Shown in pieces: positions 17,381 to 26,003 of a DNA stretch of 64,000 nucleotides. A program made the translations under genes and the position numbers. The notes under the pieces are model-generated. The model did not search any database and was not told the origin of the DNA. It saw only the letters and a program-made list of their open reading frames with translations. Source of the DNA: Flavobacterium agrisoli (lineage in GTDB: Bacteria > Bacteroidota > Bacteroidia > Flavobacteriales > Flavobacteriaceae); the NCBI RefSeq assembly GCF_016522065.1, contig NZ_JAEHFV010000006.1, positions 124,001 through 188,000 on the forward strand. The letters run 5' to 3'. The number at the start of each line of letters is the position of its first letter. Position 1 is the first letter of the stretch.

Positions 17381-18328
17381 ATGTCAGATACAATCGAAAA
17401 AATTAAATGTTTGATAATTGGTTCTGGACCGGCTGGATATACGGCCGCTATTTATGCTGCTAGAGCTAATATGAATCCTGTTTTATATCAAGGAATGCAA
17501 CCTGGAGGTCAGTTAACAACTACCAATGAAGTAGAAAATTTTCCGGGTTATGTAGATGGCGTTACCGGACCCGAAATGATGGTACAACTGCAACAACAAG
17601 CACAACGATTTGGAGCAGATATCCGCGATGGTTGGGCTACTAAAGTTGATTTTTCAGGATCAATTCATAAAGTATGGATTAATGATAGTATTGAGTTGCA
17701 TTGCGAAACGGTGATTATTTCTACCGGTGCATCGGCTAAATATTTAGGATTGCCTTCAGAACAACACTATTTGCAAATGGGCGGAGGTGTTTCTGCTTGT
17801 GCGGTTTGCGACGGATTCTTTTACCGAAATCAAGAAGTAGTAATTGTGGGTGCTGGTGATTCGGCTTGCGAAGAAGCACATTACTTATCTAAATTATGTA
17901 AAAAAGTAACCATGTTGGTGCGTAGCGATAAATTTAGAGCTTCTAAAATTATGGAAGAACGCGTGCGTAAGACCGAAAATATTGAAATTTTGTTAAACCA
18001 CGATACACTTGAAGTTTTAGGCGATGGGCAAGTGGTAGAAGCTGTTAAAGTATTGGATAAAACGACAGGAGCTTCTTATGATATTTCGGCGACTGGTTTT
18101 TTTGTGGCCATTGGGCATAAACCCAATACAGATATTTTTAAAGACTATTTACAGTTAGATGAAACCGGTTATATTATTAATACTCCTGGAACGGCAAAAA
18201 CAAACGTTGAAGGTGTTTTTGTAGCGGGAGATGCTGCAGATCACGTATACCGTCAGGCCATTACAGCTGCAGGAACAGGTTGTATGGCTGCTTTAGACGC
18301 AGAGCGTTATTTGGCTGCAAAAGAGTAA
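17381..18328 (+). CDS. trxB: thioredoxin-disulfide reductase
   Basis: TrxB transfers electrons from NADPH through FAD to thioredoxin. The 315-residue protein has the FAD loop IIGSGPAGYTAAIYAAR, the redox-active Cys pair in SACAVCDGFF, the NADPH loop VVGAGDSACEEA and the C-terminal FAD motif GVFVAGDAADHVYRQAITAAGTG. Length and motif order match the low-molecular-weight bacterial type. It is a single-gene unit with a clear promoter upstream and a bidirectional terminator downstream. Confidence 0.97.
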   Translation: MSDTIEKIKCLIIGSGPAGYTAAIYAARANMNPVLYQGMQPGGQLTTTNEVENFPGYVDGVTGPEMMVQLQQQAQRFGADIRDGWATKVDFSGSIHKVWINDSIELHCETVIISTGASAKYLGLPSEQHYLQMGGGVSACAVCDGFFYRNQEVVIVGAGDSACEEAHYLSKLCKKVTMLVRSDKFRASKIMEERVRKTENIEILLNHDTLEVLGDGQVVEAVKVLDKTTGASYDISATGFFVAIGHKPNTDIFKDYLQLDETGYIINTPGTAKTNVEGVFVAGDAADHVYRQAITAAGTGCMAALDAERYLAAKE

Positions 18329-18347
18329 TAGTTTCGAATTAAAACCT

Positions 18348-18387
18348 AAAAAAAATCCCGACTTTAATATTAGGTCGGGATTTTTTT
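18348..18387. terminator. bidirectional terminator between trxB and the GIN-domain gene
   Basis: Arms AAAAAAATCCCGAC and GTCGGGATTTTTTT around an 11-base loop. Runs of A and T on both sides allow termination of both convergent genes; the right arm touches the stop codon of the minus-strand gene. Confidence 0.85.
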
Positions 18388-19222
18388 ATTTCGGAACTTT
18401 TAATAGTTGCGCCTGATTGGCAAAACGCGTTATTTGAATTTTAGGATTGCCATATAAATACGTCTCGGTTTCGCCTGCCGCGGCAATTGAAATGTTTTCT
18501 GCCGCAAAAATCGAGCAATTTGCATAATTTTCGGAAGTGAGATTGGCACTTTTGATAGTGAGTTTGTTTCCAGTAAATACAGCGTTGTTGTCTAAACGAA
18601 TGGTAGCGCTAACCGATTCCCCTTCAATAGCAGCCGTTGTTTTTTGATACATGTCGCAATTAAATTGAGTTGTGGCCACCAAAGCCTTAATGTCGGTATT
18701 TTGGTTGAGTTGAATAGTTCCTTCTTCTGCTTTTAAATTCAGTTCTATTTTGCTTTTATCATTGGCAATCAGACTGAATTTTTTCGAATTAACATTCAGA
18801 AATAATTTAGCATAATCATTCGATTTCAACGTGATATCATCTAAATTTAATTCTTCAATAGCATACAAATGAACATCGTTTTTGGCTGTTACCATTTTCA
18901 ACTCGTTTGTGTACACTACATGAACCACTAATTTTTTAAAAATGGTTGTTCTTTTGGAAGTATAAATTCGCAAATTTTTATCCCGTAATTCCAATTCAAT
19001 AATATCATGTAAATTGCTATCGGCTTCAATTTTTACTTCATTTTTAGTTCCTTTTTCTAAAAACACTTCTATATTGTCTTCAATGTCAATTTGATTGAAT
19101 GAGCCAATTTCTTTTAGTTCTACCGTAACGGATTTAGATCCTTTTATGCGGTCTTTTCGTTGGCCAAAGACAAGGGTTGTGGAAAAAATTAATAAAAATA
19201 TAAGAGTCGCTTTTTTCATCAA
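18386..19222 (-). CDS. GIN domain (DUF2807) secreted protein
   Basis: A 278-residue exported protein with a signal peptide cleaved near LVFGQ-RKD. The body is a DUF2807/GIN domain: an opening segment FNQIDIEDNIEVFLEKG and then a succession of short beta-strands with regularly spaced polar turns, expected to form a right-handed beta-helix. Members are described as putative auto-transporter adhesin head domains, but the function is not proven. A second start codon lies one codon downstream. The gene is at the end of the PadR-PspC-GIN block, 82 bases after another GIN gene. Confidence 0.82.
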   Translation of the reverse strand: MMKKATLIFLLIFSTTLVFGQRKDRIKGSKSVTVELKEIGSFNQIDIEDNIEVFLEKGTKNEVKIEADSNLHDIIELELRDKNLRIYTSKRTTIFKKLVVHVVYTNELKMVTAKNDVHLYAIEELNLDDITLKSNDYAKLFLNVNSKKFSLIANDKSKIELNLKAEEGTIQLNQNTDIKALVATTQFNCDMYQKTTAAIEGESVSATIRLDNNAVFTGNKLTIKSANLTSENYANCSIFAAENISIAAAGETETYLYGNPKIQITRFANQAQLLKVPK

Positions 19223-19304
19223 AAATGCTTTTGGATTTGGACAAATATAAAAAAATCATCCACTTTTGATGAATGATTTGAAAGTATTTTAACAGCTTTT
19301 GGTT

Positions 19305-20045
19305 TTAATTTTGTTTGATAGAGCCGCCCGAACTTGAATCTTTTTGGAGGTTTTTCGGAATATTATTGTATCGTACTGAGGCTCCGCTACTGGCTTCTGC
19401 GTTAAGCGAAAGAATAGGGTGGGTGTTAATTGAAGAGCCGCTCGAAGCATCGGCTTTAATGTTGTTTACCTCCAAATTTTCGGCGTGGATAGACGAAGCG
19501 CTCGAAGCATCGGCTTCCAAATCAAGAGCCATTCCTTCCAATCGGATGCTGCTGGCACTGCTGGCGCTAACCGATACTTTTTCTGCTTCAATTTTCAATT
19601 TCATAGTAGACGCACTAGAAGCATCCAAACTCAAATTATCACTTTTTATAACATTCGATGATGTTACTGAAGAAGCACTTGAACTTTCAATTTTATGAAT
19701 TACAGGTACTTTTACCGTTACCTTGCGTTGGGTCACGTTGTTAAAAACCGAACTTTCAGACTCAATAATTAAAACGCCATTTTCAATTTTGGTCGTAATT
19801 TTATCAATAATATTATCATCTGCCTCTACCGTAATTTCGGTGTTGTTTGCTTGTTCAATCACTAAATTAATAGCATTGTCAACTTCAATTTCGGTAAATT
19901 CTCCGTCAATGTCTCGGGTTTCGGTGATTACATTTCCGCTTCCGGTAATACTATTCATACGATCGCCAAAATGGCAAGAGGCAAAAAATAGGGCCGTAAT
20001 GGTAAGTATGATTAATTTGGTGATGTAAATGATGAGTTTGACCAT
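19305..20045 (-). CDS. GIN domain (DUF2807) lipoprotein with Ser-rich repeats
   Basis: A 246-residue protein with a lipobox ending FASC (Cys24), then the GIN opening FTEIEVDNAINLVIEQ. From residue 121 a Ser/Ala/Gly motif of the form (D)ASSASS recurs at about residues 121, 142, 161, 180, 200, 218 and 237, a period close to 19 residues. This fits the coils of a short beta-helix with serine ladders on one face. It sits 2 bases after the PspC-domain gene and should be co-transcribed with it. Surface or periplasmic adhesion is a plausible but unproven role. Confidence 0.83.
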   Translation of the reverse strand: MVKLIIYITKLIILTITALFFASCHFGDRMNSITGSGNVITETRDIDGEFTEIEVDNAINLVIEQANNTEITVEADDNIIDKITTKIENGVLIIESESSVFNNVTQRKVTVKVPVIHKIESSSASSVTSSNVIKSDNLSLDASSASTMKLKIEAEKVSVSASSASSIRLEGMALDLEADASSASSIHAENLEVNNIKADASSGSSINTHPILSLNAEASSGASVRYNNIPKNLQKDSSSGGSIKQN

Positions 20046-20047
20046 GA

Positions 20048-21766
20048 TTAGTTGTTTTTAATTATCACTCCGTTTTTGTCTTTGGTTAAATTTACAGAAG
20101 TTTTAATAACTTCTTTTCCGTTGATTTTTACCGAAACTTCTTTGATGGTGTCTTCTTGAGAATGGTTTTCGTTCTCCCATTCTTCGTTTTTTACTTCATT
20201 CGGACAATTTAAGCACTCTATTTTGTAGGCATCGGCTTTGTAAATGTAGTTTTGATGGTTGTCAAAATTAGGGTCAAAAATATCGCTATCGGAATGGTCA
20301 AAATGTGAAATCGTATAGTCTGGTTTAAAATACTGACCTTTAGGTAAGTACAAATATATGCGAACTTCTTGATCTCTAAATTTATTTTTAACTGCTGTTA
20401 CAAAATAATTGTCCAAAATAAGCTCATTGCCTACAATTTCGGCTTTGTACTGAATGCCTTCGGCTCTTTTTCGGGCATCTGAAAACGAATTTCCTTTGGC
20501 TGATTTTTCAATTTGAATGTACGGTGTTGTGGTGTTTTCGTTGTATTTTACATACAGTCGGATGTCGTTAGAATAAATTAAGGAATTCCCAGCAGCATCT
20601 TCTACAAATCGAAATTCATCTCGATCATCAATATCTTTTGCATAATAGTCGTTGTACTTGAATTTTACTTTTAAAGTATCTGTCTTAGCGATCGCAATTT
20701 CTTGTTTGGTTTCTATTTTATTTTCTACCGAAACTTCCGAAGCTTGTTTTAATCCAACAGCAATTAAAAAGGCAATTGATACTAACCACAGCGCCAATAA
20801 AGTGTATTTAGCTAAATTTCCTATCGATTTTAAATTGGGAGAAATTAATTTAAATCCTAATAATGTTAGGAAGAAAAACGGAATTCCAACCGAAAATAAC
20901 GTCATTAAAGCAAATGTCCAAATAGGATAATCGGTATAATTTCCGGCATTGATAAAATCACTCCAAGGATATTCTATAAAAGTACTGCTGCCCAAAGTAA
21001 ACAATCCGATGAACAAAGAAAGAATAGTAAAAATTCCGGTTACTACTAAAATACTCCCTAGAAAAATGGCAAAAACTTTGAATATTTTTAGCAAAATTTC
21101 ACCAAAGGTATCTCCTGTTTTTTTTGCACTGTATTTAATATCATTACCTAATTTTTCGTAATCGGTGTTTCTAATTTTATCCGTTACATTGTCAAATTCT
21201 TGACGTACTTTTTTTTCGATGTTGCTAATGTTTACAACCTCTCCAGTCATTTCTAATTTTTCAGAAGTTGAAATCGCCGGCGGAATTACAATATACAGAA
21301 TTAAATACGCAATTAACATACTTCCAAAACTGGCAAATAACAAAATGACAAAAGCAATTTTTACCCAAACCGGATCTACTTTTAAATAATGAGCAATTCC
21401 GGTTGCCACTCCACCAATCACTTTATTATCAACATCACGATACATGCGTTTTCTCTTGCTCGTGTTGGTTTGGTTGTAATTGTATTTTGGAGCAGCGTCG
21501 TCTTCGATGATGTAATCTTCTGGCTGACCCATTACAGCAATCACGGCATCAATATCTTTTAAACTGATTACGTGTTTGTCGCTTTTTTGACCTTCGGATA
21601 ACAATTCCGAAATGCGCATTTCGATGTCTTTGATGATTTCATCTTGTCCAACCGAGTTGTTAATAGAGCGTTTTATAGCGTCAAAATAACGCGATAATTT
21701 CAAATAAGCATCTTCGTCTATATGAAAAAATATGCCTCCTAAGTTTATATTGACTGTTTTGTTCAT
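20048..21766 (-). CDS. PspC domain-containing membrane protein
   Basis: A 572-residue protein with a cytoplasmic N-terminal part (MNKTVNINLGGIFFHIDEDAY) and a PspC domain near residues 105-165 (RDVDNKVIGGVATGIAHYLKVDPVWVKIAFVIL). Additional membrane helices lie around residues 230-340, followed by a large soluble C-terminal region. PspC-family proteins take part in envelope stress responses. The arrangement PadR regulator, PspC-domain protein and GIN-domain proteins recurs in Flavobacteriaceae. It begins 5 bases after the PadR gene, so the two are probably translationally linked. Confidence 0.88.
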   Translation of the reverse strand: MNKTVNINLGGIFFHIDEDAYLKLSRYFDAIKRSINNSVGQDEIIKDIEMRISELLSEGQKSDKHVISLKDIDAVIAVMGQPEDYIIEDDAAPKYNYNQTNTSKRKRMYRDVDNKVIGGVATGIAHYLKVDPVWVKIAFVILLFASFGSMLIAYLILYIVIPPAISTSEKLEMTGEVVNISNIEKKVRQEFDNVTDKIRNTDYEKLGNDIKYSAKKTGDTFGEILLKIFKVFAIFLGSILVVTGIFTILSLFIGLFTLGSSTFIEYPWSDFINAGNYTDYPIWTFALMTLFSVGIPFFFLTLLGFKLISPNLKSIGNLAKYTLLALWLVSIAFLIAVGLKQASEVSVENKIETKQEIAIAKTDTLKVKFKYNDYYAKDIDDRDEFRFVEDAAGNSLIYSNDIRLYVKYNENTTTPYIQIEKSAKGNSFSDARKRAEGIQYKAEIVGNELILDNYFVTAVKNKFRDQEVRIYLYLPKGQYFKPDYTISHFDHSDSDIFDPNFDNHQNYIYKADAYKIECLNCPNEVKNEEWENENHSQEDTIKEVSVKINGKEVIKTSVNLTKDKNGVIIKNN

Positions 21767-21771
21767 GATTA

Positions 21772-22101
21772 TTAGTTTTGATTGGTGATTGTGTTTACTG
21801 CGCCTGAAAGTTCGGTCCAGGTACCGCTTAGTTCTTTTAAAAATGTTTTGCCAATTTCGGTTAGTCCGTAGTATTTTCTAGGTGGTCCCGAGGTTGATTC
21901 TTCCCAACGGTAAGTGAGCAAACCATCGTTTTTAAGTCGCGTTAGCAAAGGGTAAACAGTACCCTCTACAACCAATAATTTGGCGTTTTTTAAGGTGTCT
22001 AATATTTCCGAAGTGTAAGCATCTTTTTCTTTTAAAACAGATAAGATACAAAACTCAAGAACACCTTTGCGCATTTGGGCTTTTGTGTTTTCAATGTTCA
22101 T
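21772..22101 (-). CDS. PadR family transcriptional regulator
   Basis: A 109-residue winged-helix regulator. The family is shown by QMRKGVLEFCILSVLKEKDAYTSEI, VEGTVYPLLTRLKNDGLLTYRWEES and GPPRKYYGLTEIGK. It lies directly upstream of the PspC-domain gene and downstream of a DUF4870 gene. PadR proteins usually repress their own operon and respond to a small ligand or stress, so control of the PspC/GIN block is the likely task. Confidence 0.92.
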   Translation of the reverse strand: MNIENTKAQMRKGVLEFCILSVLKEKDAYTSEILDTLKNAKLLVVEGTVYPLLTRLKNDGLLTYRWEESTSGPPRKYYGLTEIGKTFLKELSGTWTELSGAVNTITNQN

Positions 22102-22165
22102 AATTGCATGATGTTTTTTTTTGATTGAACAATTCGTTTTTTGATTGATGATTGATTGATGAATT

Positions 22166-22621
22166 TTATTTTAAAAAGGGGATGCTAATAGGGTAGCGGT
22201 AATTTTCGCCATTTGAAGCTTTAATGGCTCCAAAAATGATTAAAAAGAATTCGGATACTTTTAAAATTCCTAATATGATTAAGGCTAAAATGGCAACACT
22301 CAAGGCGCCTATATGGCCATTAAAATTAAAATGGTCGATGATGATTTCATTATCATTGATGATGGTCGAAAAAGGAATATTTTGAAAAAAATGATAGATC
22401 AAAATCGGAATACTAATTCCTAACAGAATAATAGAATACAGTAACAAACTCAATTGAAAGTTTAAAACTTGTTTGCTTTGGGCTGATACAAATTCCGATT
22501 TTTCTTTATAAGTGCTCCAGATAACGATTGGAAAAATATAATTCGCAAACGGAATTAAATATTGTGAAAGAGCACTTAAATGTGTTAAGGCTGCGGTGTT
22601 TTTAAAGTTTGTTGCTTCCAT
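22166..22621 (-). CDS. DUF4870 domain-containing membrane protein
   Basis: A 151-residue protein with about three to four membrane helices and the DUF4870 pattern: HLSALSQYLIPFANYIFPIVIW, then a helix pair with QVLNFQLSLLLYSIIL, and a C-terminal LIILGILKVSEFFLIIFGAIKASNGENYRYP. Function is unknown. It is the first gene of the minus-strand block running to the two GIN genes and is separated from the PadR gene by 64 bases. Confidence 0.85.
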   Translation of the reverse strand: MEATNFKNTAALTHLSALSQYLIPFANYIFPIVIWSTYKEKSEFVSAQSKQVLNFQLSLLLYSIILLGISIPILIYHFFQNIPFSTIINDNEIIIDHFNFNGHIGALSVAILALIILGILKVSEFFLIIFGAIKASNGENYRYPISIPFLK

Positions 22622-22671
22622 TTTGATTGATGATTTTGATGATTAAATGAATTACCTAGTAATTTCTTATG

Positions 22672-22762
22672 CAAATATATGTCTTAAAACAAGTATCTTG
22701 TATTGCATAGTACCATATATTAACATAATTTTAACAAATATATTTAATATGCTTGCATACTA
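22672..22762. promoter_or_regulatory. promoter and possible PadR-operator region of the DUF4870-PadR-PspC block
   Basis: CAAATATA occurs at 22672-22679 and again at 22735-22742, each the complement of TATATTTG, a perfect -7 element for the minus strand. In the same stretch there are short palindromic words, such as TATGC-TT-GCATA, around GTAT/ATAC cores. PadR proteins often bind such ATGC-rich palindromes, but this assignment is tentative. Confidence 0.35.
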
Positions 22763-22795
22763 TTTTTGAGTATCTTAGCAAAAAATCCAAGTAAA

Positions 22796-23247
22796 ATGAG
22801 ACTTAGCGTATCCAAACTCAACCAATTTTTATTTTTTAAGTTGCCGTCTGCCTATTTATGTGGGGTACGAGTAAAATCCATTCTGATAGCCAATGTGTGG
22901 TTTCGGTGAAGCATCGATGGATTAATCAAAATCCGTTTAATTCGATGTATTTCGCGGTACAAGCTATGGCAGCCGAATTGACTACGGGCGCACTTGTTAT
23001 GGGGTATATCCAGCAAAGCGGAAAGAAAATATCAATGTTAGTGGCCAACAACAAAGGAAATTTTTCCAAAAAAGCTACCGGTCGAATTGTATTTGTGTGT
23101 AACGATGGCCATCTCATTAAAGAAGCCATCGAAAAAACAATTGCAACTGGTGAAGGTCAAACTTTCTGGATGAAATCAATAGGTACTAACGAAGAAGGAA
23201 TTCAAGTTTCGGAAATGGATTTTGAATGGAGTATTAGAGCCAAATAA
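22796..23247 (+). pseudogene. DUF4442 domain protein (hotdog thioesterase-like), frameshifted
   Basis: Two overlapping frames together form one DUF4442 protein. From the ATG at 22796 the first frame reads MRLSVSKLNQFLFFKLPSAY then CGVRVKSI and soon stops at 22909. The second frame continues with DSQCVVSVKHRWINQNPFNS to the stop at 23247. The switch falls in ATTCTGAT around 22876-22886, where one additional base, for example ATTTCTGAT, would restore a single frame of about 150 residues. DUF4442 proteins have a hotdog fold related to acyl-CoA thioesterases. It may be a true frameshift mutation or a sequencing error in a short T-run. An internal start at 22858 would give a 129-residue protein lacking the N-terminal helix. 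Confidence 0.75.
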
Positions 23248-23296
23248 CACAAATAAAGCGGAATTGATTCTTTTTTTTAGATAAAAATGGACTATC

Positions 23297-24625
23297 TTAA
23301 GGCTTATTGCCGCAAACTTTCAAAATAAAATAGCCGAGTAAACCACCAATAATGGAAGCCGAGAAAATCCCAATTTTAGCTTGCGTAATATGGGTAGGAT
23401 CGGTTAAGGCCAAAGAAGTGATAAATAGTGACATGGTAAATCCGATGGCGGCTAACATGCCTAAACCAAATAAATTAGCAACAGTCATTCCTTTCGGAAA
23501 AGGCGCTACTTTTAGTTTTACCAATAATAAAGTAAAACCAACAACTCCTACTACTTTACCAATTAAAAGTCCTAAAGCTACTCCAATAGCAATGTTGGTA
23601 TTGAATAACTCATTAAAATCAACATTGATCGAAATGCCGGCATTGGCCAAGGCAAAAATAGGAACTATCACAAAGGTTATAAGAGGATGCATGGCATGTT
23701 CCAATTGTTGTAAAGGCGGAATGGCCTGATTGGTATCGGTTTTTATTTTTTCTAAAACATGCAATTGATGACTGGTTAGTGTTGGAATTTGCTCCACAGG
23801 ATCAATTCCTTTGAAATGATTAATGTAATCGTTGATTTTTTTAGCATACGCATTTTCTTTTATAATCACATCTGCCGGTATGGTAAAAGCGGCTAAAACA
23901 GCTGCGATAGTGGCGTGAACTCCGGAAAGCAAAAAGGAAGTCCAAACTCCTAGAATTCCGAAAAAAGCATAAAATAAAATACTCCGAACACCCATTTTGT
24001 TTCCCATATACATGATAGATAAAAAGCCAGCACCAAAGAGCAAACTTTCTAACGAAATATGCGAAGTATAAAAAAAGGCAATTACTAAAACAGCGCCTAA
24101 ATCGTCGACTATAGCTAAGGCGGTTAGGAAAACTTTTAGATTAAGCGGAATTTTATCTCCTAACAAATATAAAACGCCTAATGCAAATGCTATATCGGTT
24201 GCCATCGGAATTCCCCAACCGTTACTTGCAATTCCGGTTGGATTAAAAAAATAGTAAATAAGAGCCGGAAAAAGCATGCCGCCTAAGGCTGCTGCAATAG
24301 GAAGTAATGCCTTTCGGGGATTGGATAATTCGCCACCAACAATTTCGCGTTTTAACTCCAAACCTACCACAAAAAAGAAAACCGCCATCAAACCATCGTT
24401 TATCCAATGGTGAAAACTATAGGTTAAAAAGGATCTACCGTCGTAATGAAACCCAACTTTATGTTCAAAAAAATGAAAATAATCGTCCGACCAAGCCGAA
24501 TTGGCTAAAAACATGGCAATAATGACACTAATTCCTAGTACAATTCCGCCTGCTTTTTCCTGTTGAATAAATTTTTGAATAGGGTAAATAACTTTATCTA
24601 TAGGGTATTTTTTTTCTTCAATCAT
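23297..24625 (-). CDS. nhaA: Na+/H+ antiporter NhaA
   Basis: A 442-residue antiporter exchanging cytoplasmic Na+ for external H+, for pH and salt homeostasis. About twelve membrane helices are present. Characteristic motifs include FFFVVGLELKREIVGGELS, the ALAIVDDLGAVLVIAFFYT region with the paired aspartates that bind the ion, and GKVVGVVGFTLLLVKL. It has a roughly 60-residue cytoplasmic loop in the middle, longer than in E. coli but common in the family. It is divergent from galK across a 207-base region. Confidence 0.95.
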   Translation of the reverse strand: MIEEKKYPIDKVIYPIQKFIQQEKAGGIVLGISVIIAMFLANSAWSDDYFHFFEHKVGFHYDGRSFLTYSFHHWINDGLMAVFFFVVGLELKREIVGGELSNPRKALLPIAAALGGMLFPALIYYFFNPTGIASNGWGIPMATDIAFALGVLYLLGDKIPLNLKVFLTALAIVDDLGAVLVIAFFYTSHISLESLLFGAGFLSIMYMGNKMGVRSILFYAFFGILGVWTSFLLSGVHATIAAVLAAFTIPADVIIKENAYAKKINDYINHFKGIDPVEQIPTLTSHQLHVLEKIKTDTNQAIPPLQQLEHAMHPLITFVIVPIFALANAGISINVDFNELFNTNIAIGVALGLLIGKVVGVVGFTLLLVKLKVAPFPKGMTVANLFGLGMLAAIGFTMSLFITSLALTDPTHITQAKIGIFSASIIGGLLGYFILKVCGNKP

Positions 24626-24770
24626 GGCACTTTTTAATTTCTTTTAAAAATACATTTTTTTAATAGAGTATTCTAATTTTTGATGGAATAGCGCTCGATT
24701 ATAAAGGTGCTTTTTTAAGTTTTAAAACAAAAACTGGTAGGTACTAGTGTGGTTTTTTTTAAATTGTGCT

Positions 24771-24778
24771 TAGATTTG
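24771..24778 (+). promoter_or_regulatory. -7 promoter element of galK-galT
   Basis: TAGATTTG matches the Bacteroidota -7 consensus TAnnTTTG, 54 bases before galK. A matching -33 TTG was not found at the exact distance. Confidence 0.45.
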
Positions 24779-24832
24779 TTTTGGAAATAATTTGAAAACT
24801 TTCATAAGATTCAAATAAGAAAAAAAATAAAA

Positions 24833-25999
24833 ATGAATGCTATTTTAATTGAACAAACCACGGGATTTTTTGCTGAGAAATTTGGAAATGAACCAGATAA
24901 GGTAGTTCTTTCTCCAGGTAGAATTAACATAATTGGCGAACACGTTGATTATAATGATGGTGATGTATTGCCTGCTGCAATTGATAAAGTTATTTGTTTT
25001 GCCTTTGAAAAAAACAACTCACAAACGGCGAACATTGTTGCGGTTGACTTGAATGAAACCGTTACCATTGATTTACAAGGCGAAATGCAATTGCGCGATG
25101 CAATTTGGACCAATTATTTTTCGGGTGTTGTGAAATATTTAAAAGAAAGTGGATATGAGCTTTCGGGTTTTAATTGTGTTTTTAGCAGTAATATTCCGGT
25201 TGGTTCGGGTTTGTCTTCTTCGGCTGCTTTAGAGTGTGGGTTGATTTTTGGCTTACAAGCTTTATTTGGTTTTGAAATTTCGAAACAAGACATTGCTTTA
25301 ATGGGACAAAAAGCAGAACATTGGGTTGGAATTAATTGTGGCATCATGGATCAGTTTGCTAGTGTTCACGGCCAAAAAAACAAAGTGATTCAGTTAGATT
25401 GTAATACTTTAGCATATACCTATCACGATGCCGATTTTAGCGATTATTCTTTGGTTTTATTTGATAGTAATGTAAAACATTCCTTGTTTACTTCGGCTTA
25501 TAATACGCGCAGAAAAGAATGTGAAGAAGGATTTTCGATTTTAAAACGGAATTTTCCAGAATTAAAAACCTACAGAGATTGTACTCCCGATCAAGTTGAA
25601 ACAATTAAAGAACAATTTTCGGCCGATGTATACAAAAGAGTACGTTATGTGGTAGGCGAAATAAACCGTGTTTCTAGAGCTTGTCAAGCTTTGGATGCGG
25701 GTAATATTCAATTGGTTGGTCAACTTTTATTTGAAACGCACGATGGTTTGTCAAATGATTATGAAGTAAGTTGTGCAGAATTGGATGCTTTAGTTGATTA
25801 TGCAAAAGCAGATGAAGCGGTAATCGGTTCTCGATTAATGGGCGGCGGTTTTGGTGGTTGTACTATTAATTTGATAAAAAAAGGATCGGAAGAAGCGGTT
25901 AAAACTAAATTTAAAGCATTGTACCAAGCGGCATTTGACATTGAATTGAAATCGTATGATGTAAAAATTAGCGATGGCACCACACTTTATAAAGGATAA
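24833..25999 (+). CDS. galK: galactokinase
   Basis: GalK phosphorylates alpha-D-galactose at C1 with ATP, the first committed step of the Leloir pathway. The 388-residue GHMP kinase has the galactokinase signature PGRINIIGEHVDYNDG near residue 27, the ATP loop PVGSGLSSSAALECG, the catalytic Asp region GIMDQFAS, and the C-terminal MGGGFGGCTINL. The next gene, galT, starts 4 bases after its stop. No epimerase or mutarotase gene of the Leloir pathway is adjacent. Confidence 0.96.
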   Translation: MNAILIEQTTGFFAEKFGNEPDKVVLSPGRINIIGEHVDYNDGDVLPAAIDKVICFAFEKNNSQTANIVAVDLNETVTIDLQGEMQLRDAIWTNYFSGVVKYLKESGYELSGFNCVFSSNIPVGSGLSSSAALECGLIFGLQALFGFEISKQDIALMGQKAEHWVGINCGIMDQFASVHGQKNKVIQLDCNTLAYTYHDADFSDYSLVLFDSNVKHSLFTSAYNTRRKECEEGFSILKRNFPELKTYRDCTPDQVETIKEQFSADVYKRVRYVVGEINRVSRACQALDAGNIQLVGQLLFETHDGLSNDYEVSCAELDALVDYAKADEAVIGSRLMGGGFGGCTINLIKKGSEEAVKTKFKALYQAAFDIELKSYDVKISDGTTLYKG

Positions 26000-26003
26000 T
26001 ACT

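Noticed and set aside
19315..19698. 127-codon open frame on the plus strand opposite the GIN lipoprotein gene
   Set aside because: It is the complement of the serine-rich repeats of the real gene, with a repetitive Ala/Glu/Leu composition.
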